The notes beneath the pieces are model-generated. The model did not search any database and had not been told where the DNA came from. It saw only the letters and a list, made by a program, of their open reading frames with translations. This document shows, one piece after another, positions 23,982 to 35,100 of a stretch of 64,000 nt of DNA (its first letter is position 1; each line of letters begins with the position of its first letter). Source of the stretch: Anas platyrhynchos (Eukaryota > Chordata > Aves > Anseriformes > Anatidae); the NCBI RefSeq assembly GCF_047663525.1, contig NC_092592.1, positions 24,361,001-24,425,000 of the forward strand, in the 5' to 3' direction. The position numbers were made by a program, and so were the translations under genes.

Positions 23982-24938
23982 TTAGTGTTTCACAAGGACC
24001 ATTTTGATCTCTGGTCTTGTCAAAAGTTTGCTTGCAGCCGCTGTTGGAAGTGTTTGGAGTACATGGTCAGGCAACACAGAGATGATGTGCAATTGTTTCT
24101 GTCCTGAAGAGATGGCCATGTCACTGCCAACTGTAAAGATGACCTGTGTTTGAGGAATAACAACAAATAGGTACACAGAATACAAGTAAGACAGAAGTGA
24201 TGCCAGAAGACAGACAAAAACCTTTTGAATGCTTCACAACCCTGCATTCATTCTCCTTTCTTTGAAAATCCCACATCCCTGCAATCTATCCAACATGTAC
24301 TTTGGAACAATCTTAGGATTCCTCCTGAACTCTCATTTGACAGCACAAACTTTCTTTTATCTAAGCTAGGTTATTATTCCATACTGACAAGCAATTATGA
24401 GCCTAACTGGACTATAGCATTTAAGGTGACTGGGCTTTGGTGTTTGAGGACACTTAAAGACATGCAGACACATACAGATGTGGGCACAACAAATCAGGCC
24501 TCCACAGCCGACTCTTGCTACCTCAGGAATTGGTTCAGATTCCAATTCTTGTTCTTTATCTTCAAGGCTTTCTTAGACTTCAAGCTTGGAAAGACCACAT
24601 GAAATGTTCACAGTGAAGATCCTGGTTAATACTTATTTGGGAACTTTCTCTGCTCAGACGAAATTGATCCTGCAGGAGTCACTCAATCTCAGCATTAGCC
24701 CTAGAAGCTCCAGCCAGTTGGTGCTCTGCTTTCCTTCTCCACCGAAAAGTGGAGTAAATCTGTGTTCAGATATAAAACAACCAAAAACTTACCTGTAGCA
24801 TGTGCTTCTTTCCCTTTGGTAGAACACGACAAACATTAGTTGCGTTGGTTACATCACGACTGCAGGACAGCACTTCCCATGAAACACTAAAGCTGCTTGC
24901 GCTGGGGACTAGCTCCCTTTCAGCTGTTGGCTTTCCTT
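23982..24938 (-). other. Candidate two-exon 3' end of an unidentified minus-strand gene
   Basis: Two phase-compatible open blocks on the minus strand. The first, 24938-24793 (146 bases), is preceded by GTGCACAG and ends CTACAG followed by the perfect donor GTAAGT. It contains SFSVSWEVLSCSRDVTNATN with two cysteines and a sequon. The second, 24143-23982, follows CAAACACAG and starts in the matching phase with VIFTVGSDMAISSGQKQLHI, ending at a TAA after 53 codons. A 46-base block at 25670-25625 could be a further upstream exon with matching phase. I do not recognise the protein family. It is not NOC3L, the mammalian neighbour of TBC1D12. It may be a real lineage-specific gene, a decayed one, or chance. 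Confidence 0.3.
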
Positions 24939-27900
24939 CTGTGCACAGCCATGCATGGAGAAAGTGGACGGCCTGATACATGATTAGGTCTTGACATCAA
25001 GTTTGGGTAAAATGATTTATACCTCTGGAACTGGGAAATGAGAAGTGTTCCTTTGTCCCACAATTTAGACATAGCCAGTTCTTAATGACTGCATTTACAG
25101 CCGTTCCCTAATGCAGTGCTGGTCTGGGATACCATAGTGATGAACATAGCATAAAAACCTGTATAGAATAACTCAGCAACATAAGCTTTCAACGTGGTCT
25201 GGAAAATAGCTCAGGATATGCGTAGGATGCAACACTGGATAAATAGGAAGTGATATTTCTGCATAGTAAATATATGTCTCTCTTTTTTTTTCTTCCTCGT
25301 TTTCCTCATTCCTATCCATCCATAGTGCCAAATGTTGCATGTTGTTTTTTACAGATAGACAAACATTTCTTAGTAAATACACTCTACAAATAGCCTTAAG
25401 AAATAATGCATTTTAAAAGTTTCGCCCCTTTTGCCCGGCCTGTGATTAGCCCCAGCTGTACTGGCTGTGCCTGGCTGCAGCATATCCTAAGGGCCTGTCT
25501 GCCAGCTTTGCACAGCTTAAACACAGAGCAGTAAATTGAACCTTACCCTTTCCAACCACTCCCTATTATTCTGTTTGCCCAAGATAAGGGAGGCCTGTTC
25601 TTTTAAGGATAAACTTTTGCTTACTACTGCTCAGGACCTGGTTCAGCATTCGCAAGCAGCACTTTGTAAACTGAGGCAGGCAACTCTTGCTTCTGGCTAT
25701 TTATTCATGCCTGCTTCACCCAGCTTCATGTACTGCAAAATCAACAGAACTGCCAGGACTGTAAAGTGACACAGCAAAAAATTAAGATATTTTCCAGCCA
25801 TATCAATTCATCAGTCTGCTTCTTTGCATTGCCACACAACCAGCTGAGGTGGCACAACAACAGGCAAGATTAAGAAGGTGAATATGTGACCAGGAGCAGG
25901 GATACAGTAAGCTGTTCATGCCAACATTGCCACTGAAGAATTATTTACTCTTTCTATCATTTGCTTGTACAGCCTGTGACAATTTCTTCAACTTTCCATG
26001 AAAGGTTTGAAAGCTTCTATGCTGGTTAAATCTCAACTAAATAATTTATAATGAAATTCAATTAAAAAAAAATAATCTGCACGTAGTTCTAAGCCCAGTT
26101 CAGTTCTCACTGAGTTCAAGAGGAAAGACTGTTTCACCTGTTTTTTAGAGGACTTCTCTTGCCACTAAATTTAGTGGATGGAATTCCAGGGTGCCCAGGA
26201 CCCGATGTATTCCTATGTAACACCTGTAGGGTCAGGGCAGCATAAAATCAAATCAGTTAGATTATTCCTAAAAAGTTAATTTGAACATAGTTTATGGTTT
26301 TTGGAGAATGCAAAGACAGAGTCCTGTTCTCATAGCCCCCAGAGGATATTACAACACAAAGAAAATAAGAAAGAATACAAAACCAATACAACTTGGCAAA
26401 CTAACTAACTAACTAAATGAAATAAAAGGGAAAATCCAAACAATCTTTTTTTTTTTTTTTCCTGCTTGTGTTTTGTTATCCATATAAGTGATTTTATTAC
26501 TACTAATGACACAGCAAGTAAACAGAGCCCAAGACTGTGACAGGATTTTGTGATAATGTTGTAATCTCTGTGTGGGAGGACTAACAGCTCTTTATCAGCT
26601 ACATATTAGCTTAAAAAATATTTACTGCTGTAGCCTAAGGAATATGATGATGCTTTGCCTGAAAGTAGGAAAGTGCTGAGACTGAATATAAGAATGGGTC
26701 TTATTAGTGGATGAAACAAGTAAAGGAGGAACTGTTGTTGGTCCTAAAATACCCCCAAAACAACTTAGATGGAGAATAACTGGCCAAAATACTAGTGGGG
26801 AAGGGAGAAAAAAGCTCAGACCTCTGCTTTGTTGCAGCAGCTTCCCAAAAGTATACTTCTACAGGGTTATTGCCTGAGTGAGTGAGGATCCCAGGCTGAG
26901 AAATGTGAGATACTTTGCCTGTTTACCCTCTCCTTTTCTGTATCTTCTGCTTTGTCTGTGTGTGCTCTCCCAACTCATCCCTATTCCTTTGGGTGGATCC
27001 CAAAGGCTGGATGTGAACAAAAAGAAAGTGAAAGCTCTCAGTGTCTGTGAATACAGCCTGAGGTTTCTGTGACTTAGATGGACAGTGCCTGTAGATTAGG
27101 CGTTTTATTGATTATCTGCATAGAAAGTGGAAAATAAAAACATTTTGGATTCTAGCAGAAGCAGATTTTTTTCTTTCAATTTCTCTTCTGTTCAATTAAG
27201 AATCGGAGTAATTGCATTAATTTACAATACGTTAATAAATACTTCTATTTGTTTTGATCTTAACCTGCTTTCAGGTAAGGGTGATTTCTAGGTAATCATC
27301 TCTCTGTCCCTATGGGTTTAGTTACATTTAGAACAGGAATACTGGGATATGTCAGTAGTCTCTAGCTTTTCAGTATCTTGATGGTGATATCCAGAGGATA
27401 ACAGATTAAGTTTCTTCATAGGGATGTCATCTACATAGTATAGTCTTGAAGCGGGCAGCATGGAGGTTACATGGAAAGAGAGTCTTCCAATGCCTGTCAA
27501 TGACTGGAAAGCCTTCTAGGCCCTAGAACAATGGAAAAAAAAAATAAAGTTTAATCCATTCCAATGCTCAGGGAGGTTTTGACATTGCTTTCATCACAGA
27601 AAGCATGAGCATACACGAGCAACAGCACCACGGGCTGAATTATCTTAATACATGTACATGACATGTTTGAGTGTAGTTTAATTCTGGGACTGCAGCACAA
27701 CTGGGAACGTTCTAAGGAGAAGCCTGCAGTGTGTGGGAGTCTGCCAAACAGTGCTTCTCTGAAGTCTTAATTAATTGTTAGCTATAGTCTGTGATGAAAT
27801 CTAGTCCAGAAGGCATTGTATTAAAAGTGCAAACTGCTATTAGTGGAGTGTAAAGAGGTTCTTGCCAAAGTAGTATTTCTAAAGAAACTAGAGCCTCTGT

Positions 27901-30740
27901 AGTGAACTGCCAAAGAGCACAACTATTGTACATACAAGAACACCTGAGGATTTGGGAACCTGAGGGTACAGCTCTTCCTGTATATTGATCTGAGGAAGCC
28001 ATTCCATCTTTTAATTACATAAGTAACAAAATGGCACAGGGAAAACACCAGCTACATATTGGTTATGTGTGTAACTAATAAATGCGTATTTAGGTTATCA
28101 ACATTGTTTGGCATGAGGTGAACTAACATCTGATGCCTAGCTACATTGTTCTTTTGAAAATGAGAACGTGCTGATGGGCATTGGCTTAGGTTTTGCATGG
28201 TTTGTTCCTGAAAAAATATCTTTGTGTTTTCTCAGTATTGTCAGTAGCACTGTGTAAGACTTGTTCTGCAAGGACCACTCACCAAAGTATGCAGAGTTCA
28301 TAGCCCTGTATTTCCAGCATTGCTCACAGCATACCTTGTCATTTGCAACATTTGCAACATTGGATCCTTACATTATTGCAGGATATTTCTAATTTTTTTA
28401 GACTTTGGAGTAAAAAACGGTCTGTATCACTAAAATTCTTAACCATAAGAAGCAACGCCAATCAAAAAGGAAACCAGAATTAAAAGCAGTGACCTAGAAT
28501 TGTGTTAATTATATGAGAGATATGTGACATTTCCTAAGCGTTCAGACCTTTGAAAGGGTGCAGTGATAGACAGGGGCTATTCCTAATGAGGGACTGTACT
28601 GAAAGGTCAGCTGTCAAAAACAGTCAAGGATGCAGACAGGTCCAGTTCTCTGCTGCTTGTGTATTTAACAGCCCTCTCAGGCATCAAGACTGGGTCACTG
28701 TAGCATGCTATAAATCTTTGGAACAAGGGTTGCAAATATTGCAGTTTGTGCAAACCCTGAGTAAGGAGTACTGCAAAAGCCTGGCTTGTTCCTTATATGG
28801 TATTTTAATTGTAAACTCTTTGGAGCAAAGTCTACATGCATTAATTATTTGTACACTGTCTCAGTGGGCATTTGCTTACGTGGAACTTGCATATGTTCTT
28901 TGTAACATAAAATAATGAAACCGGTGACAATTGCTCTCTTTCTCTTTCAATGGCTAAAAGTGAAAACAAACTAGCCAGACTCTCTTGCTTAGCTCCTGTT
29001 TCATGTGTATTCTCTTGCTACCTCCTCACAACTGGCACTGCACTCAGAGCTGACAGCCATCTAAGGTAGAAAAGATGCTCTTTTCTTTCTGTCATCCAAA
29101 ACACCTGGAGTATCTTCCCCACAGTTGAGGTATTTTATAAACTGAGATACAGGCTTTGTTCTCGCATAAAAGGTGACTGTTTCTTTACAAACTTGTTTGG
29201 TAAAGTTTCCACCTTCATAACAGTCACCTGAGAGAGCCAGGAGCACAAATGATTTTATTACATGCAAATTGCCCTAATCAGTTCAAAGGCAATATAAAAC
29301 TACCGCCCTGTAAGTTATTCACAATATTCAGCTAAACATCTATTTTCTTTTCACTAACAAATGTTATTTCTTACATAAAACACTAAGGATACTAAGGATC
29401 TGTACAGTAACATTTTAGTCTACATAGTTTTATATAGTCTTCTTAGTTTTATACAGTCTACAATTTGCTTAGCTTGCTCAGTGTCTTGTGCTGTACACTG
29501 CATCTTGCAGCATCCCAGTTAAACACTTGAAAATCACTACAACACACTCCATGGACCTCCGAGTGCTTCCTTAAACCTAAAATCTGCTCTAATCAAGGCA
29601 GCTTTCTCTTTCATTTTGTTCTGGCACAGAATGAGCTCCTGGATAATTCATGCTTTATGGATTCACACTGCACCCACTATTTTGTTACATGTAAGGCAAG
29701 GAGAGCTGCTCTGCCTCCACAACAGCTCACTTTATAGCACATTGCCCAGGGTAACAATGAATATATAGACATTAAGTGAATTCACTGTTGATCCCCTGTT
29801 ACTGTGTATGAAATCTCCAGTTTAAGACAGATAGAACACTGTGCAGTCCCCCCCCCTCCTTTTTTTGTTACTTTTGAAGACACTGTATCTGTGCTGCCCA
29901 TAGCTGTTGACCACTCAGGTGCTCCTTGGGATATTCTGCTTGCTGCTCCAGTTTAAAATACTCCAGAAGAAATGCAAGGTGGATGGATGTGCACCCAGAG
30001 CCCTACGTTAAAAGAGGATCCATGGCATGTGCTGCATGAGCTGCATGTTCCATTTGCACAGAGTACTGAGCGCCTCTGTAGCACCCATCATCTATGTCCA
30101 CTCATCAGCCACGCTGATCAGGTCATGTGTCACAGTGCAGAACAGAAAACCTGCCATCTTAGTTACAGAAAAATCTTAATTCAAAAAAAAAAAAAAAAAC
30201 CAAAAAGCTTAATTAGTTCATCCTTTCTAATGGTTTGGTTAGACTGAAATAGCCTACAAAGCATTCCCACAAGCAGCCCAGCTGGCATACCACGGGACAG
30301 GTAATGCTGGCAACCTCTTCTGGGCATTTTTCCAAGCAGCTGAAGGCCAAAGGTCCTTCCTCTCACCCAGCTGTCACTGGATGAGGCTGCAGACCTCCTG
30401 TCAAGGAAGGTGAGGCAGAAACAAAACAAAACAAAACAAAGTGTTTCTTTTCCAACTTCTGAGATTCCAAGTACCTGCTACCTACTGAGTCAAAATGGCT
30501 GAGATCGGAGTTGCTCGTTCCACGGAAAACACCCAGTGCTGCGTGCCTGACCTCACAAGTACAGAGACAAGGTGACAAGGGGAAAAAACAACACACACCA
30601 CAGACCGTTTTTTATTTCTTTCTTTACTAAAGATAGGCCTGGAAGACTTTAGACGGCAAAGTCCTAACAATGTCATAGAACAATGAACCGTATCAGCTTT
30701 TTATTTTGGTGAATTCCTGTGTAAAACCCCTCTTCCTACG
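24939..30740. other. Intergenic, no confident gene
   Basis: AT-rich DNA. Several minus-strand open stretches (around 26.15, 27.4, 28.0 and 29.2 kb) have partial splice-like borders, but their phases do not form a consistent gene. Simple repeats include a CTAA run at about 26399-26415 and an AAAAC run near 30420-30440. Confidence 0.45.
30420..30440. repeat. AAAAC short tandem repeat
   Basis: About four copies of an ACAAA pentamer in direct tandem, just upstream of the TBC1D12 CpG island. A microsatellite with no evident function. Confidence 0.8.
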
Positions 30741-30876
30741 ATGCCCTCAGGTCGGACACAACCCTTTAAGGCGGCCGGCAGCTCCCGGCCCCCTCCCCAC
30801 TGCACCTCAGGGCCGCGGGCACGCCGCACCTGGCAGCGGTTAAAAGCCGGGCCCTGAGGGGCGGCAGGGCGGCGGG

Positions 30877-30935
30877 ATGGAGGGCGGCGCGGGCCGGGGG
30901 CTCCCCGGGGAGCTGCGAGTCCCCCCCCACCGGCT
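30877..30935 (+). other. Candidate alternative first coding exon of TBC1D12
   Basis: An ATG at 30877 with G at -3 and G at +4 opens 19 codons beginning MEGGAGRGLPGELRVPPHR, then meets a GTGAGT donor at 30936-30941. The block ends with two bases of a codon, the same phase as the main first exon, so splicing to 46043 stays in frame and gives a short N-terminus joined to [10 protein letters not shown]. If not spliced, the frame stops at 30937-30939. Inferred from sequence only. Confidence 0.35.
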
Positions 30936-30970
30936 GTGAGTGCGTGCGGCGGGGACGGGAGCGCTCGTGA

Positions 30971-31014
30971 GGGGCTGGGGCTGGGGCTGGGGCTGGCCTG
31001 GGGGGGGGGGGGGG
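30971..31014 (+). repeat. GGGGCT hexamer repeat followed by G-run
   Basis: Four GGGGCT units (30971-30994), then GGCCT and a G run of about 15 bases (31000-31014). The plus strand meets the four-run pattern expected of a G-quadruplex. It lies 30 bases after the GTGAGT donor of the candidate alternative first exon, within the CpG island. Confidence 0.85.
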
Positions 31015-31431
31015 CAGCCTGGTGGATGTGTCGCGGTGGCTGTGTTGTTAGGGCTGCACTGGGGACTTCACACCCCGTGTCCTTTTTAACCAGCGCCTCC
31101 CGGCCTCGCTCTCTCCTGGCAGCGCCTCGCTCCCCGTGAGGGACGCGCAGGGAGGTGCGGGCGCAGGTGCCCGCCTGCAGCACGGGGCGGCCCCGCCCAG
31201 GCGCCGTCTCCGCCGGGCAGCGCGGGGGCGTTCTCCCCGCTCTGCCTCTCTGTGGTGCCTTTCCCTGGCGGGCGGGCGGCGCCACGCGCATGCGCCGTGC
31301 CTGACGCCGAGCGGCGGCTGCGGGCGGTGGCGGCGTCGCCGGTGGCCCCGCCCCCCGGGCCTCCGCCCCGCCCCGCCGCGCCGCGCCGGGGGGGCTGCGC
31401 CGCTGGCACCAGCGGGAGGCGGTGGCGGCAA

Positions 31432-32132
31432 ATGGTGGGGCCGGACGATGGCGGGGCTCCGGGCGTGCTCCCCGCGGGCCGGCGGGAGGCGGTGGCGGCA
31501 GAGGAGGAGGAGGAGGAAGAAGAGGAGGAAGAGGAGGAGGACGGGGAGCGGGATGGGAGCCGGGGCTTGAGGCCGGGGAGCGGCGGGCCCGGCCGGCGGC
31601 TGCTGCAGCGGTACCTGGCGGCGCTCGGCCCGGCGGCGGGCGGGAGGCGCTGCCCGGAGAAGCCGGCCAACGGCGCCGCCCCGCACGCCGCGGGGGCGAT
31701 GACCAACGGGGACGTCGGCTTCCTGCGGGCCGAGCCGCCGCCGGTCCCCCGGGCGGGACGGGCCGCGCCGGGCCACCATGAGGAGGAGGAGGAGGAAGCG
31801 AAAGTGCAGAACGGGGGCTTCCTCCTCTGCCCGCACGGCCCCGGCGGCGACCCCGCGGGGACGGCCCTGGAGGAGCCGCTGCGGAGCTGCTGCCTGCGGG
31901 GCGAGGCGGGGCCGGGCGGCGGCGGCAGCCCCCCGCCGGTAGCCCCGGGGCCGCCGCCGGGCTTCACGGACGTCAGCCTGGGCTCCCGCAACACGTACGA
32001 GGTGAGCCGCCGCCGCAGCGCCCCGGAGCACCTGCCCCGCGAAGGGACGGCGCCGCCGGGACCGCCGCACACAGCGGCCGAGCGGGCCCGGCGGGCAGCG
32101 GGCGGCAGCGGCTTGGCCGAGTTCTTCAGCAG
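31432..32132 (+). CDS. TBC1D12: TBC1D12 first coding exon
   Basis: Encodes the first 233 residues plus two bases of the next codon. TBC1D12 is a TBC-domain protein reported to bind Rab11 and act at recycling endosomes in neurite outgrowth. The start MVGPDDGG matches the mammalian MVGPEDAG start; upstream the frame has only GTG, no ATG. Recognisable conserved pieces in order: an acidic run of 13 glutamates (residues 24-36), LLQRYLAALG, MTNGDVGFL (from residue 90), EPLRSCCL, a second glutamate run, GFTDVSLGSRNTYEVSR, and AEFFSR at the end. The rest is low-complexity and poorly conserved, as in mammals. The exon ends AG before the donor GTACGG. The Kozak context is modest (C at -3, G at +4). The TBC domain lies in exons mostly beyond the window. 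Confidence 0.93.
31501..31539 (+). repeat. GAG/GAA repeat coding a 13-residue glutamate run
   Basis: Thirteen consecutive Glu codons mixing GAG and GAA. A second, shorter run of GAG codons occurs near 31779-31796. These match the acidic segment near the N-terminus of mammalian TBC1D12 and are likely length-variable. Confidence 0.9.
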
Positions 32133-35100
32133 GTACGGGCCCGGGGGAGGGGGCCTGGTACCTTCCCCTCGGCGGTGCGGGTGCTGCTGGGGGGCTTATT
32201 CCGCAGCGTGGTGCGGGAAGGCACCAGGGCTGGGCTTTGTGCTCAGATCGGTGGGGTGCCCGCTAAATTTCTGACACAGAAACTTGAACTTCGGGGCACC
32301 CGCCTGCATTGTTTTGTGGCATGTTTGTCTCTTTAATGAGAGCACCGCTAGGGAGACACCTCTTGACTATAACAGTTGACAGCGCACTCTGTACTACTTC
32401 TCTGAATTTAACAATGGGAGTTACATTTCCCAATTTCTAGTAGCTCTTAATTCCCAAGCCCTGGTGTTGCAGTTATGTGGTGGTTGCTCTGATAGCACAG
32501 CAGGTCTCTGAGTGGTTTGAGAAGACAATGAAATTAAATGTACTGACTGATGGGTTGATGTGAAAGAGCAGGGATTTGGTCTTAAGGCATGACCCTAAAT
32601 TGAGAAACAGGCTGCTTCTGCCAGCCCCCAGGGAAGGGACAGATGGGTTTCCATCTGAGTTTAGGGTCAGCGTCACTTGTAGGGTGAGGTTGATGCCACT
32701 GCTTTGTGTCACAGATGGGCTGAGAGCTGTGCCTCTGTTCCCTCTGTGCTCTGTCTTCCATTCCCCGTTTTCCATGTTATGTGGCTGGCAGTATATTGCC
32801 TTCCCTTTGCCTCAGTGCTCTAACACTTTAACCAACTACATTATTCATTGCTTTTTGCCCCAGAGCAATACCTTAATGAAATTCTGGAGAACTTTGTCTC
32901 CTAGAAAAGGCTGAACTCGGTGTGCTGTTGAAGTTGTCAATATACAGTGACACTTGCTGCTTTCAGCAAAGACCTGGGTAATACCTGGAAAATTAATTGC
33001 TTCTACGCTGGCAAAAGCTAGAGTGCTGGCACCTCTGTTTAAAAAAAGGTTTGCTAGGGAGCTGATCTCCCAGCCCCTCACTGGCCCGGCTGGCTGCTTC
33101 TCTCGTGTGCTTGGCCTGGGCAGCAGTGATGGCTTCAGAAGCTCCGCTTTCAGCTCTGCATATACAGTTGTGAGAGCACTAGGATTACAGCTGATACCAT
33201 TTTCGGCAGCCAAAATCTATTGATTCGGCAGCCAAAGATCTATTAATGAAGCACCCTTTAATGTTATTTGAAACAAAACTCAAGTTTCTATTACTTGATA
33301 AACTCATCTCTAGATAGAGTAACACTAATGTTTGTGTCCTCCATCGCTTGGAAAAGTGATAACAGTGTTCTTTTCATGATTTTTTTAGCAATCAATTCAT
33401 GTCTTCTGATCTTTTTCTGATACTTTAAAGGCTTAGACTTGTAACATCTTTTTTTTTTTTTAAAGTCTTAGCAATTATTGGTTTTGTATTAATCTGTTGT
33501 GAGTTGGTTGTTCTCGAGTTCCTCAAAAAGAAACACCCCAGCTCTCAGTAATAAGGATAGAAATAGTTGAAAATAATCCTGTGACTGAATACTCGTAGCA
33601 ACTACACCTCTTGTGAAGTTCCTCACCAGGTGATTGTGTGACTTTTTAAATGAGTACAGGGCCATAAATGATGTTGTTCCCCAAAGTTTTAAGCTGTGCT
33701 GGGTGTTGGTGCTCTATCAAAAGTGGTGGCTGTGCTAAATACAGGTGGTTTAGTGGTCTGGTGCATTTTGTATGGGATGTTTCACACTTGTAATGCTCTT
33801 TGCCTAATTCATGAGCTGTCTAAAATTTGATAGCTCCATTTTTTTTCCTCTCAATAGACATAATTATATGGCACTTTCCTTTAAAGGTGGATGTTTCTTG
33901 CTGCTGTTTGGTTAAGAGCAGAAGGCAGGCACAGGGAAGCCGCACTGCCTGCTGTGGGAAGGCTCTGTTGTTCTCTAGTTGCCCGGTCAGACAAACTCCT
34001 CTGGTGTGGCAGGTCAGGGTTAGGGGGCTGCTCTGTCCAGTTGCTTGTTCCCATCTCTAGCTGTCTGACTGGCCTGTTCTGCAGCTCTGTGAAATGACCT
34101 GGGGTAACTGCATTCACGTGAATGAACTGAGGAGAAATTGATCAGGGGAGGCCAGAGGAGAAGCAGGCAGCTGTGCACAGCAGCTTCTTTCCTGCCCTGC
34201 TATAGGGGGAGTGGCTGAGCCCTCTAGATATACAGAAATTTGCCCAAGGTCTTAGAATAATTGCTCCTGGCAGTGCTTGCAGCTATTTTTCTGTAGATAT
34301 GGGGTGTAACAGTTGGTCCTGGGATCTTAAGTTGTCTTTGTGCAAAATTAGGAAGCCTGTCATATCAGTGCTAACAGCTTTTTACTGGAAAAATAATTGT
34401 CTTTGTCTTTTGGTTCCATGTCTTTGTGTCTTCATGTATGAAGTGGGCTGCCTCAAGTGAATTGGAGGTGTGCGGAGCAAAGTGCTGTGGCAAGGCAAGC
34501 TGCAGCTGTGGTCGTGTGCCTCCACTCTGCTGCTGCTATGGTCAGAGCATTAAGTGGCACCTGGAAAGTCACCTGCCACTGCTTTGTGCTTCTGTGTGTG
34601 ATTCATAATGCAGTCCTGTATAGCCACTGTTCTTACGGTCTGAGGTCTTGCCTAGCAGCGTACAAGCGTGGCGTTCTCTTCTTAGGTTATTTGATCACTT
34701 TTGGGTAGTCCCAAGGGTTGATGTTGGGTTCAGGATGGTTTAGTGAGCAGTGTTGTGTGAACACTGCAATTAGGGCAGTGAGGGTTGACTTGGCCCCCAA
34801 AGCAGCACCTCTACAACAGAACAGGGCAAGCAGCAGTAAATCTCCAGGGGGAGAGATGAAGTCCCAGCAATCCTGTGCCTCTTTTGAAGGTGACTTGGAC
34901 TTCCTATTTTTGCAAGCATGTACCAGGCACCTTCTCAGCTTGTGTAGCTATTGTTCCTTTCTGAATTGCATGTTTACCTAGATAAATTTAGGTATCTGGG
35001 AGCTGACAGAGTTCCTGATTGCTTTGTGGTTCCTGGAGTCAAAGCCTAATATTAACAATAGCAGCGATAATTTGTGATCGTAAAGCCCCATTTTCCCAAA

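Larger units (their letters stand above)
30740..32240 (+). promoter_or_regulatory. CpG island and promoter region of TBC1D12
   Basis: Strong CpG-rich block of about 1.5 kb containing the annotated first coding exon and about 700 bases upstream. It starts abruptly after AT-rich DNA. No TATA box is obvious, fitting a dispersed CpG-island promoter. The transcription start cannot be placed. Long open frames on the minus strand here are composition artefacts. Confidence 0.75.

Noticed and set aside
27318..27500. Minus-strand open stretch with RLYYVDDIPMKKLNL after a TTTCCAG acceptor
   Set aside because: No good donor and no partner. The YVDD resemblance to an RT box is isolated, with no other RT motifs around it.
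29061..29267. Minus-strand block after a good CTCTCTCAG acceptor with a cysteine-rich frame (GDCYEGGNFTKQVCKETV)
   Set aside because: Two different frames are open after the acceptor, no convincing donor follows, and no phase-matched partner exon was found.
31252..31431. 60-codon extension upstream of the TBC1D12 start
   Set aside because: It starts with GTG and has no ATG. The MVGPDDGG start at 31432 matches mammalian TBC1D12.
30701..32072. Long minus-strand open frames (up to 340 codons) in the TBC1D12 CpG island
   Set aside because: High GC content lacks stop codons by chance. The translations are arginine, alanine, proline and serine repeats antisense to a well-supported exon.
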